From assembly GCA_964036315.1 (NCBI GenBank), contig OZ038509.1:29404968-29468967 (forward strand): a DNA stretch of 64,000 nt, given 5' to 3'. The notes below the pieces were generated by a model. That model ran no database searches. It saw nothing but the letters and a program-made list of their open reading frames with translations, and was not told the origin of the DNA. The DNA is from Acanthosepion esculentum. Taxonomy: Eukaryota; Mollusca; Cephalopoda; Sepiida; Sepiidae. Every line of letters starts with the position of its first letter. The first letter of the stretch is position 1. Made by a program: the position numbers and the translations under genes. Below, in pieces: positions 11,483-24,044 of this stretch.

Positions 11483-12999
11483 TTCAATGCAAAAGTAAGC
11501 ATTTCAAGCTAGTTTTTCAACGATAAACACGGTAATTTCAAATTTGAATATGCTGTTTGAAATCATTAGAAAACCAATAAAATTATGGAAAATCGATATG
11601 GTATCGATCAGATAATATTGTTTCTGAAAATTTCCAACAGTTTATACAAAGTTTTATAGCAAATATTAAGTTTTACAAACTTTTGAAAAATATTGAAATT
11701 TCAATGCAAAAGCAAGCAATTCAAGCTACTTTTCATCGTTAAACACGGTAATTTCAAATGTGAATATGCAGTTTGAAATCATTAGAAAACCAATAAAATT
11801 ATTGAGAATCGATATGGTATCGATCAGAAAATATTGTTTTTGACAATTTCCAACAGTTTACACAAAGTTTTATTGCAAATATTAAGTTTTACAAACTTTT
11901 GAAAAATATTGAATTTTCAATGCAAAAGTAAGCATTTCAAGCTAGTTTTTCAACGTTAAACACGGTAATTTCAAATTTGAATATGCTGTTTGAAATCATT
12001 AGAAAACCAATAAAATTATTGAAAATCGATATGGTACCGATCAGAAAATATTGTTTATGCCAATTTCCAACAGTTTACACCAAGTTTTATTGCAAATATT
12101 AAGTTTTACAAAGTTTTGAAAAATATTGAAATTTCAATGCAAATGTAAGCATTTCAAGCTAGTTTTTCAACGTTAAACACGGTAATTTCAAATTTGAATA
12201 TGCTGTTTGAAATCATTAGAAAACCAATAAAATTATTGAAAATCGATATGGTATCGATCAGAAAATATTGTTTTTGACTATTTCCAACAGTTTATACAAA
12301 GTTTTATTGCAAATATTAAGTTTTACAAACTTTTGAAAAATATTGAATTTTCAATGCAAAAGCAAGCAATTCAAGCTACTTTTCATCATTAAACACGGTA
12401 ATTTCAAATGTGAATATGCAGTTTGAAATCATTAGAAAACCAATAAAATTATTGAGAATCGATATGGTATCGATCAGAAAATATTGTTTTTGACAATTTC
12501 CAACAGTTTACACAAAGTTTTATTGCAAATATTAAGTTTTACAAACTTTTGAAAAATATTGAATTTTCAATGCAAAAGCAAGCAATTCAAGCTAGTTTTT
12601 CAACGTTAAACTCGGTAATTTCAAATGTGAATATGCAGTTTGAAATCATTAGAAAACCAATAAAATTATTGAAAATCGATATGGTATCGATCAGAAAATA
12701 TTGTTTTTGACAATTTCCAACAGTTTACACAAAGTTTTATTGCAAATATTAAGTTTTACAAACTTTTGAAAAATATTGAATTTTCAATGCAAAAGTAAGC
12801 ATTTCAAGCTAGTTTTTCAACGTTAAACACGGTAATTTCAAATTTGAATATGCTGTTTGAAATCATTAGAAAACCAATAAAATCATTGAAAATCGATATG
12901 GTATCGATCAGAAAATATTGTTTTTGACTATTTCCAACAGTTTACACAAAGTTTTATTGCAAATATTAAGTTTTACAAACTTTTGAAAAATATTGAAAT
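11483..12999 (+). repeat. Seven-monomer HOR unit, copy 1 (1,517 bp)
   Basis: Distinctive markers are CGATAAACACGG with TTATGGAAAATC and TTTCTGAAAATTT in the first monomer, GGTACCGATC with TGTTTATGCC in the third, GCAAATGTAAGC in the fourth and CATCATTAAACACGG in the fifth. They recur at +1,517 bp (TATGGAAAAT at 11,584 and 13,101; TACCGATC at 12,035 and 13,552). Confidence 0.92.
12566..12782 (+). repeat. Q/S/Q mosaic monomer
   Basis: It starts with the Q marker CAAGCAATTCAAGC, changes to the S form GCTAGTTTTTCAACG, then returns to Q with AAATGTGAATATGCAG. The short internal S tract inside a Q monomer is what a brief gene-conversion tract or double exchange would leave. Confidence 0.75.
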
Positions 13000-14082
13000 T
13001 TCAATGCAAAAGTAAGCATTTCAAGCTAGTTTTTCAACGATAAACACGGTAATTTCAAATTTGAATATGCTGTTTGAAATCATTAGAAAACCAATAAAAT
13101 TATGGAAAATCGATATGGTATCGATCAGATAATATTGTTTCTGAAAATTTCCAACAGTTTATACAAAGTTTTATAGCAAATATTAAGTTTTACAAACTTT
13201 TGAAAAATATTGAAATTTCAATGCAAAAGCAAGCAATTCAAGCTACTTTTCATCGTTAAACACGGTAATTTCAAATGTGAATATGCAGTTTGAAATCATT
13301 AGAAAACCAATAAAATTATTGAGAATCGATATGGTATCGATCAGAAAATATTGTTTTTGACAATTTCCAACAGTTTACACAAAGTTTTATTGCAAATATT
13401 AAGTTTTACAAACTTTTGAAAAATATTGAATTTTCAATGCAAAAGTAAGCATTTCAAGCTAGTTTTTCAACGTTAAACACGGTAATTTCAAATTTGAATA
13501 TGCTGTTTGAAATCATTAGAAAACCAATAAAATTATTGAAAATCGATATGGTACCGATCAGAAAATATTGTTTATGCCAATTTCCAACAGTTTACACCAA
13601 GTTTTATTGCAAATATTAAGTTTTACAAAGTTTTGAAAAATATTGAAATTTCAATGCAAATGTAAGCATTTCAAGCTAGTTTTTCAACGTTAAACACGGT
13701 AATTTCAAATTTGAATATGCTGTTTGAAATCATTAGAAAACCAATAAAATTATTGAAAATCGATATGGTATCGATCAGAAAATATTGCTTTTGACTATTT
13801 CCAACAGTTTATACAAAGTTTTATTGCAAATATTAAGTTTTACAAACTTTTGAAAAATATTGAATTTTCAATGCAAAAGCAAGCAATTCAAGCTACGTTT
13901 CATCATTAAACACGGTAATTTCAAATGTGAATATGCAGTTTGAAATCATTAGAAAACCAATAAAATTATTGAGAATCGATATGGTATCGATCAGAAAATA
14001 TTGTTTTTGACAATTTCCAACAGTTTACACAAAGTTTTATTGCAAATATTAAGTTTTACAAAGTTTTGAAAAATATTGAAAT
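13000..14082 (+). repeat. Seven-monomer HOR unit, copy 2 (first 5 of 7 monomers)
   Basis: This matches copy 1 through its fifth monomer, with small differences such as TTGCTTTTGACT (near 13,787) and GCTACGTTTC (near 13,893). The match stops near 14,060, where AAAGTTTTG replaces AAACTTTTG and plain S-type monomers follow. Confidence 0.9.
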
Positions 14083-14516
14083 TTCAATGCAAAAGTAAGC
14101 ATTTCAAGCTAGTTTTTCAACGTTAAACACGGTAATTTCAAATTTGAATATGCTGTTTGAAATCATTAGAAAACCAATAAAATTATTGAAAATCGATATG
14201 GTATCGATCAGAAAATATTGTTTTTGACAATTTCCAACAGTTTATACAAAGTTTTATTGCAAATATTAAGTTTTACAAACTTTTGAAAAATATTGAATTT
14301 TCAATGCAAAAGCAAGCATTTCAAGCTAGTTTTTCAACGTTAAACACGGTAATTTCAAATGTGAATATGCAGTTTGAAATCAATAGAAAACCAATAAAAT
14401 TATTGAAAATCGATATGGTATCGATCAGAAAATATTCTTTTTGACAATTTCCAACAGTTTACACAAAGTTTTATTGCAAATATTAAGTTTTACAAACTTT
14501 TGAAAAACATTGAAAT
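14083..14516 (+). repeat. Two transitional monomers including a mosaic
   Basis: An S-type monomer (14,083-14,299) is followed by a mosaic at 14,300-14,516. The mosaic has CAAGCATTTCAAGCTAG, S-like except for its first C, and then the Q-type AAATGTGAATATGCAG. Confidence 0.75.
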
Positions 14517-16170
14517 TTCAATGCAAAAGCAAGCAATTCAAGCTACTTTTCAACGTTAAACTCGGTAATTTCAAATGTGAATATGCAGTTTGAAATCATT
14601 AGAAAACCAATAAAATTATTGAGAATCGATATGGTATCGATCAGAAAATATTGTTTTTGACAATTTCCAACAGTTTACACAAAGTTTTATTGCAAATATT
14701 AAGTTTTACAAACTTTTGAAAAATATTGAAATTTCAATGCAAAAGTAAGCATTTCAATCTAGTTTTTCAACGATAAACACGTTAATTTCAAATTTGAATA
14801 TGCTGTTTGAAATCATTAGAAAACCAATAAAATTATTGAAAATCGATATGGTATCGATCAGAAAATATTGTTTCTGACAATTTCCAACAGTTTATACAAA
14901 GTTTTATTGCAAATATTAAGTTTTACAAACTTTTGAAAAATATTGAAATTTCAATGCAAAAGCAAGCAATTCAAGCTACTTTTCATCGTTAAACACGGTA
15001 ATTTCAAATGTGAATATGCAGTTTGAAATCATTAGAAAACCAATAAAATTATTGAGAATCGATATGGTATCGATCAGAAAATATTGTTTTTGACAATTTC
15101 CAACAGTTTACACAAAGTTTTATTGCAAATATTAAGTTTTACAAACTTTTGAAAAATATTGAATTTTCAATGCAAAAGTAAGCATTTCAAGCTAGTTTTT
15201 CAACGTTAAACACGGTAATTTCAAATTTGAATATGCTGTTTGAAATCATTAGAAAACCAATAAAATTATTGAAAATCGATATGGTATCGATCAGAAAATA
15301 TTGTATTTGACAATTTCCAACAGTTTACACAAAGTTTTATTGCAAATATTAAGTTTTACAAAGTTTTGAAAAATATTGAAATTTCAATGCAAAAGTAAGC
15401 ATTTCAAGCTAGTTTTTCAACGTTAAACACGGTAATTTCAAATTTGAATATGCTGTTTGAAATCATTAGAAAACCAATAAAATTATTGAAAATCGATATG
15501 GTATCGATCAGAAAATATTGTTTTTGACAATTTCCAACAGTTTACACAAAGTTTTATTGCAAATATTAAGTTTTACAAACTTTTGAAAAATATTGAAATT
15601 TCAATGCAAAAGTAAGCATTTCAAGCTAGTTTTTCAACGTTAAACACGGTAATTTCAAATTTGAATATGCTGTTTGAAATCATTAGAAAACCAATAAAAT
15701 TATTGAAAATCGATATGGTATCGATCAGAAAATATTGTTTTTGACAATTTCCAACAGTTTATAAAAACTTTTATTGCAAATATTATGTTTTAGAAACTTT
15801 TGAAAAATATTGAAATTTCAATGCAAAAGCAAGCAATTCAAGCTACTTTTCAACGTTAACCACGGTAATTTTAAATGTGAATATGCAGTTTGAAATCATT
15901 AGAAAACCAATAAAATTATTGAGAATCGATATGGTATCGATCAGAAAATATTGTTTTTGACAATTTCCAACAGTTTACACAAAGTTTTATTGCAAATATT
16001 AAGTTTTACAAAGTTTTGGAAAATATTGAAATTTCAATGCAAAAGTAAGCATTTCAAGCTAGTTTTTCAACGTTAAACACGGTAATTTCAAATTTGAATA
16101 TGCTGTTTGAAATCATTAGAAAACCAATAAAATTATTGAAAATCGATATGGTATCGATCAGAAAATATTG
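14517..16170 (+). repeat. Block repeated 5,413 bp downstream, copy 1
   Basis: The order of variants CGATAAACACGTTAA, CATCG, TTGTATTTGAC, ATTTTAGAAAC, AACCACGGTAATTTTAAATG and AAAGTTTTGGAAAAT matches 19,930-21,583 at a constant offset of 5,413 bp (25 monomers). Anchors are GATAAACACG at 14,772 and 20,185, TTGTATTTGA at 15,301 and 20,714, and GTTAACC at 15,855 and 21,268. Confidence 0.85.
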
Positions 16171-18847
16171 TTTTTGACTATTTCCAACAGTTTATAAAAA
16201 GTTTTATTGCAAATATTAAGTTTTACAAACTTTTGAAAAATATTGAAATTTCAATGCAAAAGCAAGCAATTCATGCTACTTTTCAACGTTAAACACGGTA
16301 ATTTCAAATGTGAATATGCAGTTTGAAATCATTAGAAAACCAATAAAATTATTGAAAATCGATATGGTATCGATCAGAAAATATTGTTTTTGACAATTTC
16401 CAACAGTTTACACAAAGTTTTATTGCAAATATTAAGTTTTACAAACTTTTGAAAAATATTGAAATTTCAATGCAAAAGCAAGCAATTCAAGCTACATTTC
16501 AACGTTAAACTCTGTAATTTCAAATGTGAATATGCAGTTTGAAATCATTAGAAAACCAATAAAATTATTGAGAATCGATATGGTATCGATCAGAAAATAT
16601 TGTTTTTGACAATTTCCAACAGTTTACACAAAGTTTTATTGCAAATATTAAGTTTTACAAACTTTTGAAAAATATTGAATTTTCAATGCAAAAGTAAGCA
16701 TTTCAAGCTAGTTTTTCAACGTTAAACACGGTAATTTCAAATTTGAATATGCTGTTTGAAATCATTAGAAAACCAATAAAATTATTGAAAATCGATATGG
16801 TATCGATCAGAAAATATTGTTTTTGACAATTTCCAACAGTTTACACAAAGTTTTATTGCAAATATTAAGTTTTACAAAGTTTTGGAAAATATTGAAATTT
16901 CAATGCAAAAGTAAGCATTTCAAGCTAGTTTTTCAACGTTAAACACGGTAATTTCAAATTTGAATATGCTGTTTGAAATCATTAGAAAACCAATAAAATT
17001 ATTGAAAATCGATATGGTATCGATCAGAAAATATTGTTTTTGACTATTTCCAACAGTTTATAAAAAGTTTTATTGCAAATATTATGTTTTACAAACTTTT
17101 GAAAAATATTGAAATTTCAATGCAAAAGCAAGCAATTCAAGCTACTTTTCAACGTTAAACACGGTAATTTCAAATGTGAATATGCAGTTTGAAATCATTA
17201 GAAAACCAATAAAATTATTGAGAATCGATATGGTATCGATCAGAAAATATTGTTTTTGAAAATTTCCAACAGTTTACACAAAGTTTTATTGTAAATATTA
17301 AGTTTTACAAAGTTTTGAAAAATATTGAAATTTCAATGCAAAAGTAAGCATTTCAAGCTAGTTTTTCAACGTTAAACACGGTAATTTCAAATTTGAATAT
17401 GCTGTTTGAAATCATTAGAAAACCAATAAAATTATTGAAAATCGATATGGTATCGATCAGAAAATATTGTTTTTAACAATTTCCAACAGTTTACACAAAG
17501 TTTTATTGCAAATATTAAGTTTTACAAAGTTTTGAAAAATATTGAAATTTCAATTCAAAAGTAAGCATTTCAAGCTAGTTTTTCAACGTTAAACACGGTA
17601 ATTTCAAATTTGAATATGCTGTTTGAAATCATTAGAAAACCAATAAAATTATTGAAAATCGATATGGTATCGATCAGAAAATATTGTTTTTGACTATTTC
17701 CAACAGTTTATACAAAGTTTTATTGCAAATATTAAGTTTTACAAACTTTTGAAAAATATTGAAATTTCAATGCAAAAGCAAGCAATTCAAGCTACTTTTC
17801 AACGTTAAACACGGTAATTTCAAATGTGAATATGCAGTTTGAAATCATTAGAAAACCAATAAAATTATTGAAAATCGATATGGTATCGATCAGAAAATAT
17901 TGTTTTTGACTATTTCCAACAGTTTACACAAAGTTTTATTGCAAATATTAAGTTTTACAAAGTTTTGAAAAATATTGAAATTTCAATGCAAAAGTAAGCA
18001 TTTCAAGCTAGTTTTTCAACGATAAACACGTTAATTTCAAATTTGAATATGCTGTTTGAAATCATTAGAAAACCAATAAAATTATTGAGAATCGATATGG
18101 TATCGATCAGAAAATATTGTTTCTGACAATTTCCAACAGTTTATACAAAGTTTTATTGCAAATATTAAGTTTTACAAACTTTTGAAAAATATTGAAATTT
18201 CAATGCAAAAGCAAGCAATTCAAGCTACTTTTCATCGTTAAACACGGTAATTTCAAATGTGAATATGCAGTTTGAAATCATTAGAAAACCAATAAAATTA
18301 TTGAGAATCGATATGGTATCGATCAGAAAATATTGTTTTTGACAATTTCCAACAGTTTACACAAAGTTTTATTGCAAATATTAAGTTTTACAAAGTTTTG
18401 GAAAATATTGAAATTTCAATGCAAAAGTAAGCATTTCAAGCTAGTTTTTCAACGTTAAACACGGTAATTTCAAATTTGAATATGCTGTTTGAAATCATTA
18501 GAAAACCAATAAAATTATTGAAAATCGATATGGTATCGATCAGAAAATATTGTTTTTGACTATTTCCAACAGTTTATAAAAAGTTTTATTGCAAATATTA
18601 AGTTTTGCAAACTTTTGAAAAATATTGAAATTTCAATGCAAAAGCAAGCAATTCAAGCTACTTTTCAACGTTAAACACGGTAATTTCAAATGTGAATATG
18701 CAGTTTGAAATCATTAGAAAACCAATAAAATTATTGAAAATCGATATGGTATCGATCAGAAAATATTGTTTTTGACAATTTCCAACAGTTTACACAAAGT
18801 TTTATTGCAAATATTAAGTTTTACACACTTTTGAAAAATATTGAAAT
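16171..18847 (+). repeat. Mixed S and Q monomers without a strict HOR
   Basis: About 12 monomers. S-type copies with GACTATTTCC plus TTTATAAAAAG alternate with Q-type copies. CGATAAACACGTTAA recurs at about 18,020, and ACATTTCAACG near 16,495 is an early member of the group seen at 18,880, 19,960 and 24,291. Local relatedness is clear but the order is irregular. Confidence 0.8.
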
Positions 18848-19929
18848 TTCAATGCAAAAGCAAGCAATTCAAGCTACATTTCAACGTTTAACTCGGTAAT
18901 TTCAAATGTGAATATGCAGCTTGAAATCATTAGAAAACCAATAAAATTATTGAGAATCGATATGGTATCGATCAGAAAATATTGTTTTTGACAATTTCCA
19001 ACAGTTTACACAAAGTTTTATTGCAAATATTAAGTTTTACAAACTTTTGAAAAATATTGAAATTTCAATGCAAAAGTAAGCATTTCAAGCTAGTTTTTCA
19101 ACGATAAACACGTTAATTTCAAATTTGAATATGCTGTTTGAAATCATTAGAAAACCAATTAAATTATTGAAAATCGATATGGTATCGATCAGAAAATATT
19201 GTTTCTGACAATTTCCAACAGTTTATACAAAGTTTTATTGCAAATATTAAGTTTTACAAACTTTTGAAAAATATTGAAATTTCAATGCAAAAGCAAGCAA
19301 TTCAAGCTACTTTTCATCGTTAAACACGGTAATTTCAAATGTGAATATCAGTTTGAAATCATTAGAAAACCAATAAAATTATTGAGAATCGATATGGTAT
19401 CGATCAGAAAATATTGTTTTTGACAATTTCCAACAGTTTACACAAAGTTTTATTGCAAATATTAAGTTTTACAAAGTTTTGAAAAATATTGAATTTTCAA
19501 TGCAAAAGTAAGCATTTCAAGCTTGTTTTTCAACGTTAAACACGGTAATTTCAAATTTGAATATGCTGTTTGAAATCATTAGAAAACCAATAAAATTATT
19601 GAAAATCGATATGGTATCGATCAGAAAATATTGTATTTGACAATTTCCAACAGTTTACACAAAGTTTTATTGCAAATATTAAGTTTTACAAAGTTTTGAA
19701 AAATATTGAAATTTCAATGCAAAAGTAAGCATTTCAAGCTAGTTTTTCAACGTTAAACACGGTAATTTCAAATTTGAATATGCTGTTTGAAATCATTAGA
19801 AAACCAATAAAATTATTGAAAATCGATATGGTATCGATCAGAAAATATTGTTTTTGACAATTTCCAACAGTTTACACAAAGTTTTATTGCAAATATTAAG
19901 TTTTACAAACTTTTGAAAAATATTGAAAT
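18848..19929 (+). repeat. Five-monomer HOR unit, copy 1 (1,082 bp)
   Basis: The order is Q-type with ACATTTCAACGTTTAACTCGG, S-type with CGATAAACACGTTAA and CCAATTAAATT, Q-type with CATCG, S-type with GCTTGTTTTTC and TTGTATTTGAC, and a plain S-type. One base is missing in GAATATCAGTTTG near 19,346. Confidence 0.9.
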
Positions 19930-21012
19930 TTCAATGCAAAAGCAAGCAATTCAAGCTACATTTCAACGTTTAACTCGGTAATTTCAAATGTGAATATGCA
20001 GTTTGAAATCATTAGAAAACCAATAAAATTATTGAGAATCGATATGGTATCGATCAGAAAATATTGTTTTTGACAATTTCCAACAGTTTACACAAAGTTT
20101 TATTGCAAATATTAAGTTTTACAAACTTTTGAAAAATATTGAAATTTCAATGCAAAAGTAAGCATTTCAAGCTAGTTTTTCAACGATAAACACGTTAATT
20201 TCAAATTTTAATATGCTGTTTGAAATCATTAGAAAACCAATTAAATTATTGAAAATCGATATGGTATCGATCAGAAAATATTGTTTCTGACAATTTCCAA
20301 CAGTTTATACAAAGTTTTATTGCAAATATTAAGTTTTACAAACTTTTGAAAAATATTGAAATTTCAATGCAAAAGCAAGCAATTCAAGCTACTTTTCATC
20401 GTTAAACACGGTAATTTCAAATGTGAATATGCAGTTTGAAATCATTAGAAAACCAATAAAATTATTGAGAATCGATATGGTATCGATCAGAAAATATTGT
20501 TTTTGACAATTTCCAACAGTTTACACAAAGTTTTATTGCAAATATTAAGTTTTACAAACTTTTGAAAAATATTGAAATTTCAATGCAAAAGTAAGCATTT
20601 CAAGCTTGTTTTTCAACGTTAAACACGGTAATTTCAAATTTGAATATGCTGTTTGAAATCATTAGAAAACCAATAAAATTATTGAAAATCGATATGGTAT
20701 CGATCAGAAAATATTGTATTTGACAATTTCCAACAGTTTACACAAAGTTTTATTGCAAATATTAAGTTTTACAAAGTTTTGAAGAATATTGAAATTTCAA
20801 TGCAAAAGTAAGCATTTCAAGCTAGTTTTTCAACGTTAAACACGGTAATTTCAAATTTGAATATGCTGTTTGAAATCATTAGAAAACCAATAAAATTATT
20901 GAAAATCGATATGGTATCGATCAGAAAATATTGTTTTTGACAATTTCCAACAGTTTACACAAAGTTTTATTGCAAATATTAAGTTTTACAAACTTTTGAA
21001 AAATATTGAAAT
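19930..21012 (+). repeat. Five-monomer HOR unit, copy 2 (1,083 bp)
   Basis: This repeats 18,848-19,929 in the same order. Anchors are the TTTAACTCGG monomers (18,881 and 19,963) and CCAATTAAATT (19,155 and 20,237). It also carries private changes such as TTTTAATATGCTG (near 20,207) and TTTTGAAGAATATT (near 20,778). The same stretch matches 14,517-15,599 at 25 monomers' distance. Confidence 0.9.
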
Positions 21013-22095
21013 TTCAATGCAAAAGTAAGCATTTCAAGCTAGTTTTTCAACGTTAAACACGGTAATTTCAAATTTGAATATGCTGTTTGAAATCATTAGA
21101 AAACCAATAAAATTATTGAAAATCGATATGGTATCGATCAGAAAATATTGTTTTTGACAATTTCCAACAGTTTATAAAAAGTTTTATTGCAAATATTAAG
21201 TTTTAGAAACTTTTGAAAAATATTGAAATTTCAATGCAAAAGCAAGCAATTCAAGCTACTTTTCAACGTTAACCACGGTAATTTTAAATGTGAATATGCA
21301 GTTTGAAATCATTAGAAAACCAATAAAATTATTGAGAATCGATATGGTATCGATCAGAAAATATTGTTTTTGACAATTTCCAACAGTTTACACAAAGTTT
21401 TATTGCAAATATTAAGTTTTACAAAGTTTTGGAAAATATTGAAATTTCAATGCAAAAGTAAGCATTTCAAGCTAGTTTTTCAACGTTAAACACGGTAATT
21501 TCAAATTTGAATATGCTGTTTGAAATCATTAGAAAACCAATAAAATTATTGAAAATCGATATGGTATCGATCAGAAAATATTGTTTTTGACAATTTCCAA
21601 CAGTTTACACAAAGTTTTATTGCAAATATTAAGTTTTACAAACTTTTGAAAAATATTGAAATTTCAATGCAAAAGTAAGCATTTCAAGCTAGTTTTTCAA
21701 CGTTAAACACGGTAATTTCAAATTTGAATATGCTGTTTGAAATCATTAGAAAACCAATAAAATTATTGAAAATCGGTATGGTATCGATCAGAAAATATTG
21801 TTTTTGACAATTTCCAACAGTTTATAAAAAGTTTTATTGCAAATATTAAGTTTTAGAAACTTTTGAAAAATATTGAAATTTCAATGCAAAAGCAAGCAAT
21901 TCAAGCTACTTTTCAACGTTAACCACGGTAATTTTAAATGTGAATATGCAGTTTGAAATCATTAGAAAACCAATAAAATTATTGAGAATCGATATGGTAT
22001 CGATCAGAAAATATTGTTTTTGACTATTTCCAACAGTTTACACAAAGTTTTATTGCAAATATTAAGTTTTACAAAGTTTTGAAAAATATTGAAAT
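21013..22095 (+). repeat. Three-monomer HOR, 1.7 copies (offset 650 bp)
   Basis: An S-type monomer with TTTATAAAAAG and TTTTAGAAAC, a Q-type with AACCACGGTAATTTTAAATG and an S-type form a unit at 21,013-21,662. The first two monomers recur at 21,663-22,095 (AACCACGGTA at 21,271 and 21,921). The second copy has a private AAAATCGGTATGG. Confidence 0.85.
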
Positions 22096-24044
22096 TTCAA
22101 TGCAAAAGTAAGCATTTCAAGCTAGTTTTTCAACGATAAACACGGTAATTTCAAATTTGAATATGCTGTTTGAAATCATTAGAAAACCAATAAAATTATT
22201 GAAAATCGATATGGTATCGATCAGATAATATTGTTTCTGACAATTTCCAACAGTTTATACAAAGTTTTATTGCAAATATTAAGTTTTACAAACTTTTGAA
22301 AAATATTGAAATTTCAATGCAAAAGCAAGCAATTCAAGCTACTTTTCATCGTTAAACACGGTAATTTCAAATGTGAATATGCAGTTTGAAATCATTGGAA
22401 AACCAATAAAATTTTTGAGAATCGATATGGTATCGATCAGAAAATATTGTTTTTGACAATTTCCAACAGTTTACACAAAGTTTTATTGCAAATATTAAGT
22501 TTTACAAACTTTTGAAAAATATTGAAATTTCAATGCAAAAGCAAGCAATTCAAGCTACTTTTCATCGTTAAACACGGTAATTTCAAATGTGAATATGCAG
22601 TTTGAAATCATTAGAAAACCAATAAAATTATTGAGAATCGATATGGTATCGATCAGAAAATATTGTTTTTGACAATTTCCAACAGTTTACACAAAGTTTT
22701 ATTGCAAATATTAAGTTTTACAAACTTTTGAAAAATATTGAATTTTCAATGCAAAAGTAAGCATTTCAAGCTTGTTTTTCAACGTTAAACACGGTAATTT
22801 CAAATTTGAATATGCTGTTTGAAATCATTAGAAAACCAATAAAATTATTGAAAATCGATATGGTATCGATCAGAAAATATTGTATTTGACAATTTCCAAC
22901 AGTTTACACAAAGTTTTATTGCAAATATTAAGTTTTACAAAGTTTTGAAAAATATTGAAATTTCAATGCAAAAGTAAGCATTTCAAGCTAGTTTTTCAAC
23001 GTTAAACACGGTAATTTCAAATTTGAATATGCTGTTTGAAATCATTAGAAAACCAATAAAATTATTGAAAATCGAAATGGTATCGATCATAAAATATTGT
23101 TTTTGACAATTTCCAACAGTTTACATAAAGTTTTATTGCAAATATTAAGTTTTACAAACTTTTGAAAAATATTGAAATTTCAATGCAAAAGTAAGCATTT
23201 CAAGCTAGTTTTTCAACGTTAAACACGGTAATTTCAAATTTGAATATGCTGTTTGAAATCATTAGAAAACCAATAAAATTATTGAAAATCGATATGGTAT
23301 CGATCAGAAAATATTGTTTTTGACAATTTCCAACAGTTTATAAAAAGTTTTATTGCAAATATTAAGTTTTAGAAACTTTTGAAAAATATTGAAATTTCAA
23401 TGCAAAAGCAAGCAATTCAAGCTACTTTTCAACGTTAACCACGGTAATTTTAAATGTGAATATGCAGTTTGAAATCATTAGAAAACCAATAAAATTATTG
23501 AGAATCGATATGGTATCGATCAGAAAATATTGTTTTTGACAATTTCCAACAGTTTACACAAAGTTTTATTGCAAATATTAAGTTTTACAAAGTTTTGGAA
23601 AATATTGAAATTTCAATGCAAAAGTAAGCATTTCAAGCTAGTTTTTCAACGTTAAACACGGTAATTTCAAATTTGAATATGCTGTTTGAAATCATTAGAA
23701 AACCAATAAAATTATTGAAAATCGATATGGTATCGATCAGAAAATATTGTTTTTGACTATTTCCAACAGTTTATAAAAAGTTTTATTGCAAATATTAAGT
23801 TTTACAAACTTTTGAAAAATATTGAAATTTCAATGCAAAAGCAAGCAATTCAAGCTACTTTTCAACGTTAAACACGGTAATTTCAAATGTGAATATGCAG
23901 TTTGAAATCATTAGAAAACCAATAAAATTATTGAAAATCGATATGGTATCGATCAGAAAATATTGTTTTTGACAATTTCCAACAGTTTACACAAAGTTTT
24001 ATTGCAAATATTAAGTTTTACAAAGTTTTGGAAAATATTGAAAT
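22096..24044 (+). repeat. Mixed block of 9 monomers
   Basis: The block carries CGATAAACACGG with GATAATATTGTTTCTG, two Q-type CATCG monomers (one with CATTGGAAAACC and ATTTTTGAG), TTGTATTTGAC, a monomer with CGAAATGGTATCGATCATAAA, and a TTTTAGAAAC plus AACCACGG pair. It resembles 19,930-21,500 in order but lacks a clean constant offset. Confidence 0.8.

Noticed and set aside
14304..14444. A forward ATG-initiated open frame of 46 codons inside a mosaic monomer
   Set aside because: It arises only because a T-to-C change removes the stop present in ordinary S monomers. It is AT-rich satellite sequence with no motif, and neighbouring monomers break the same frame. Chance, not a gene.
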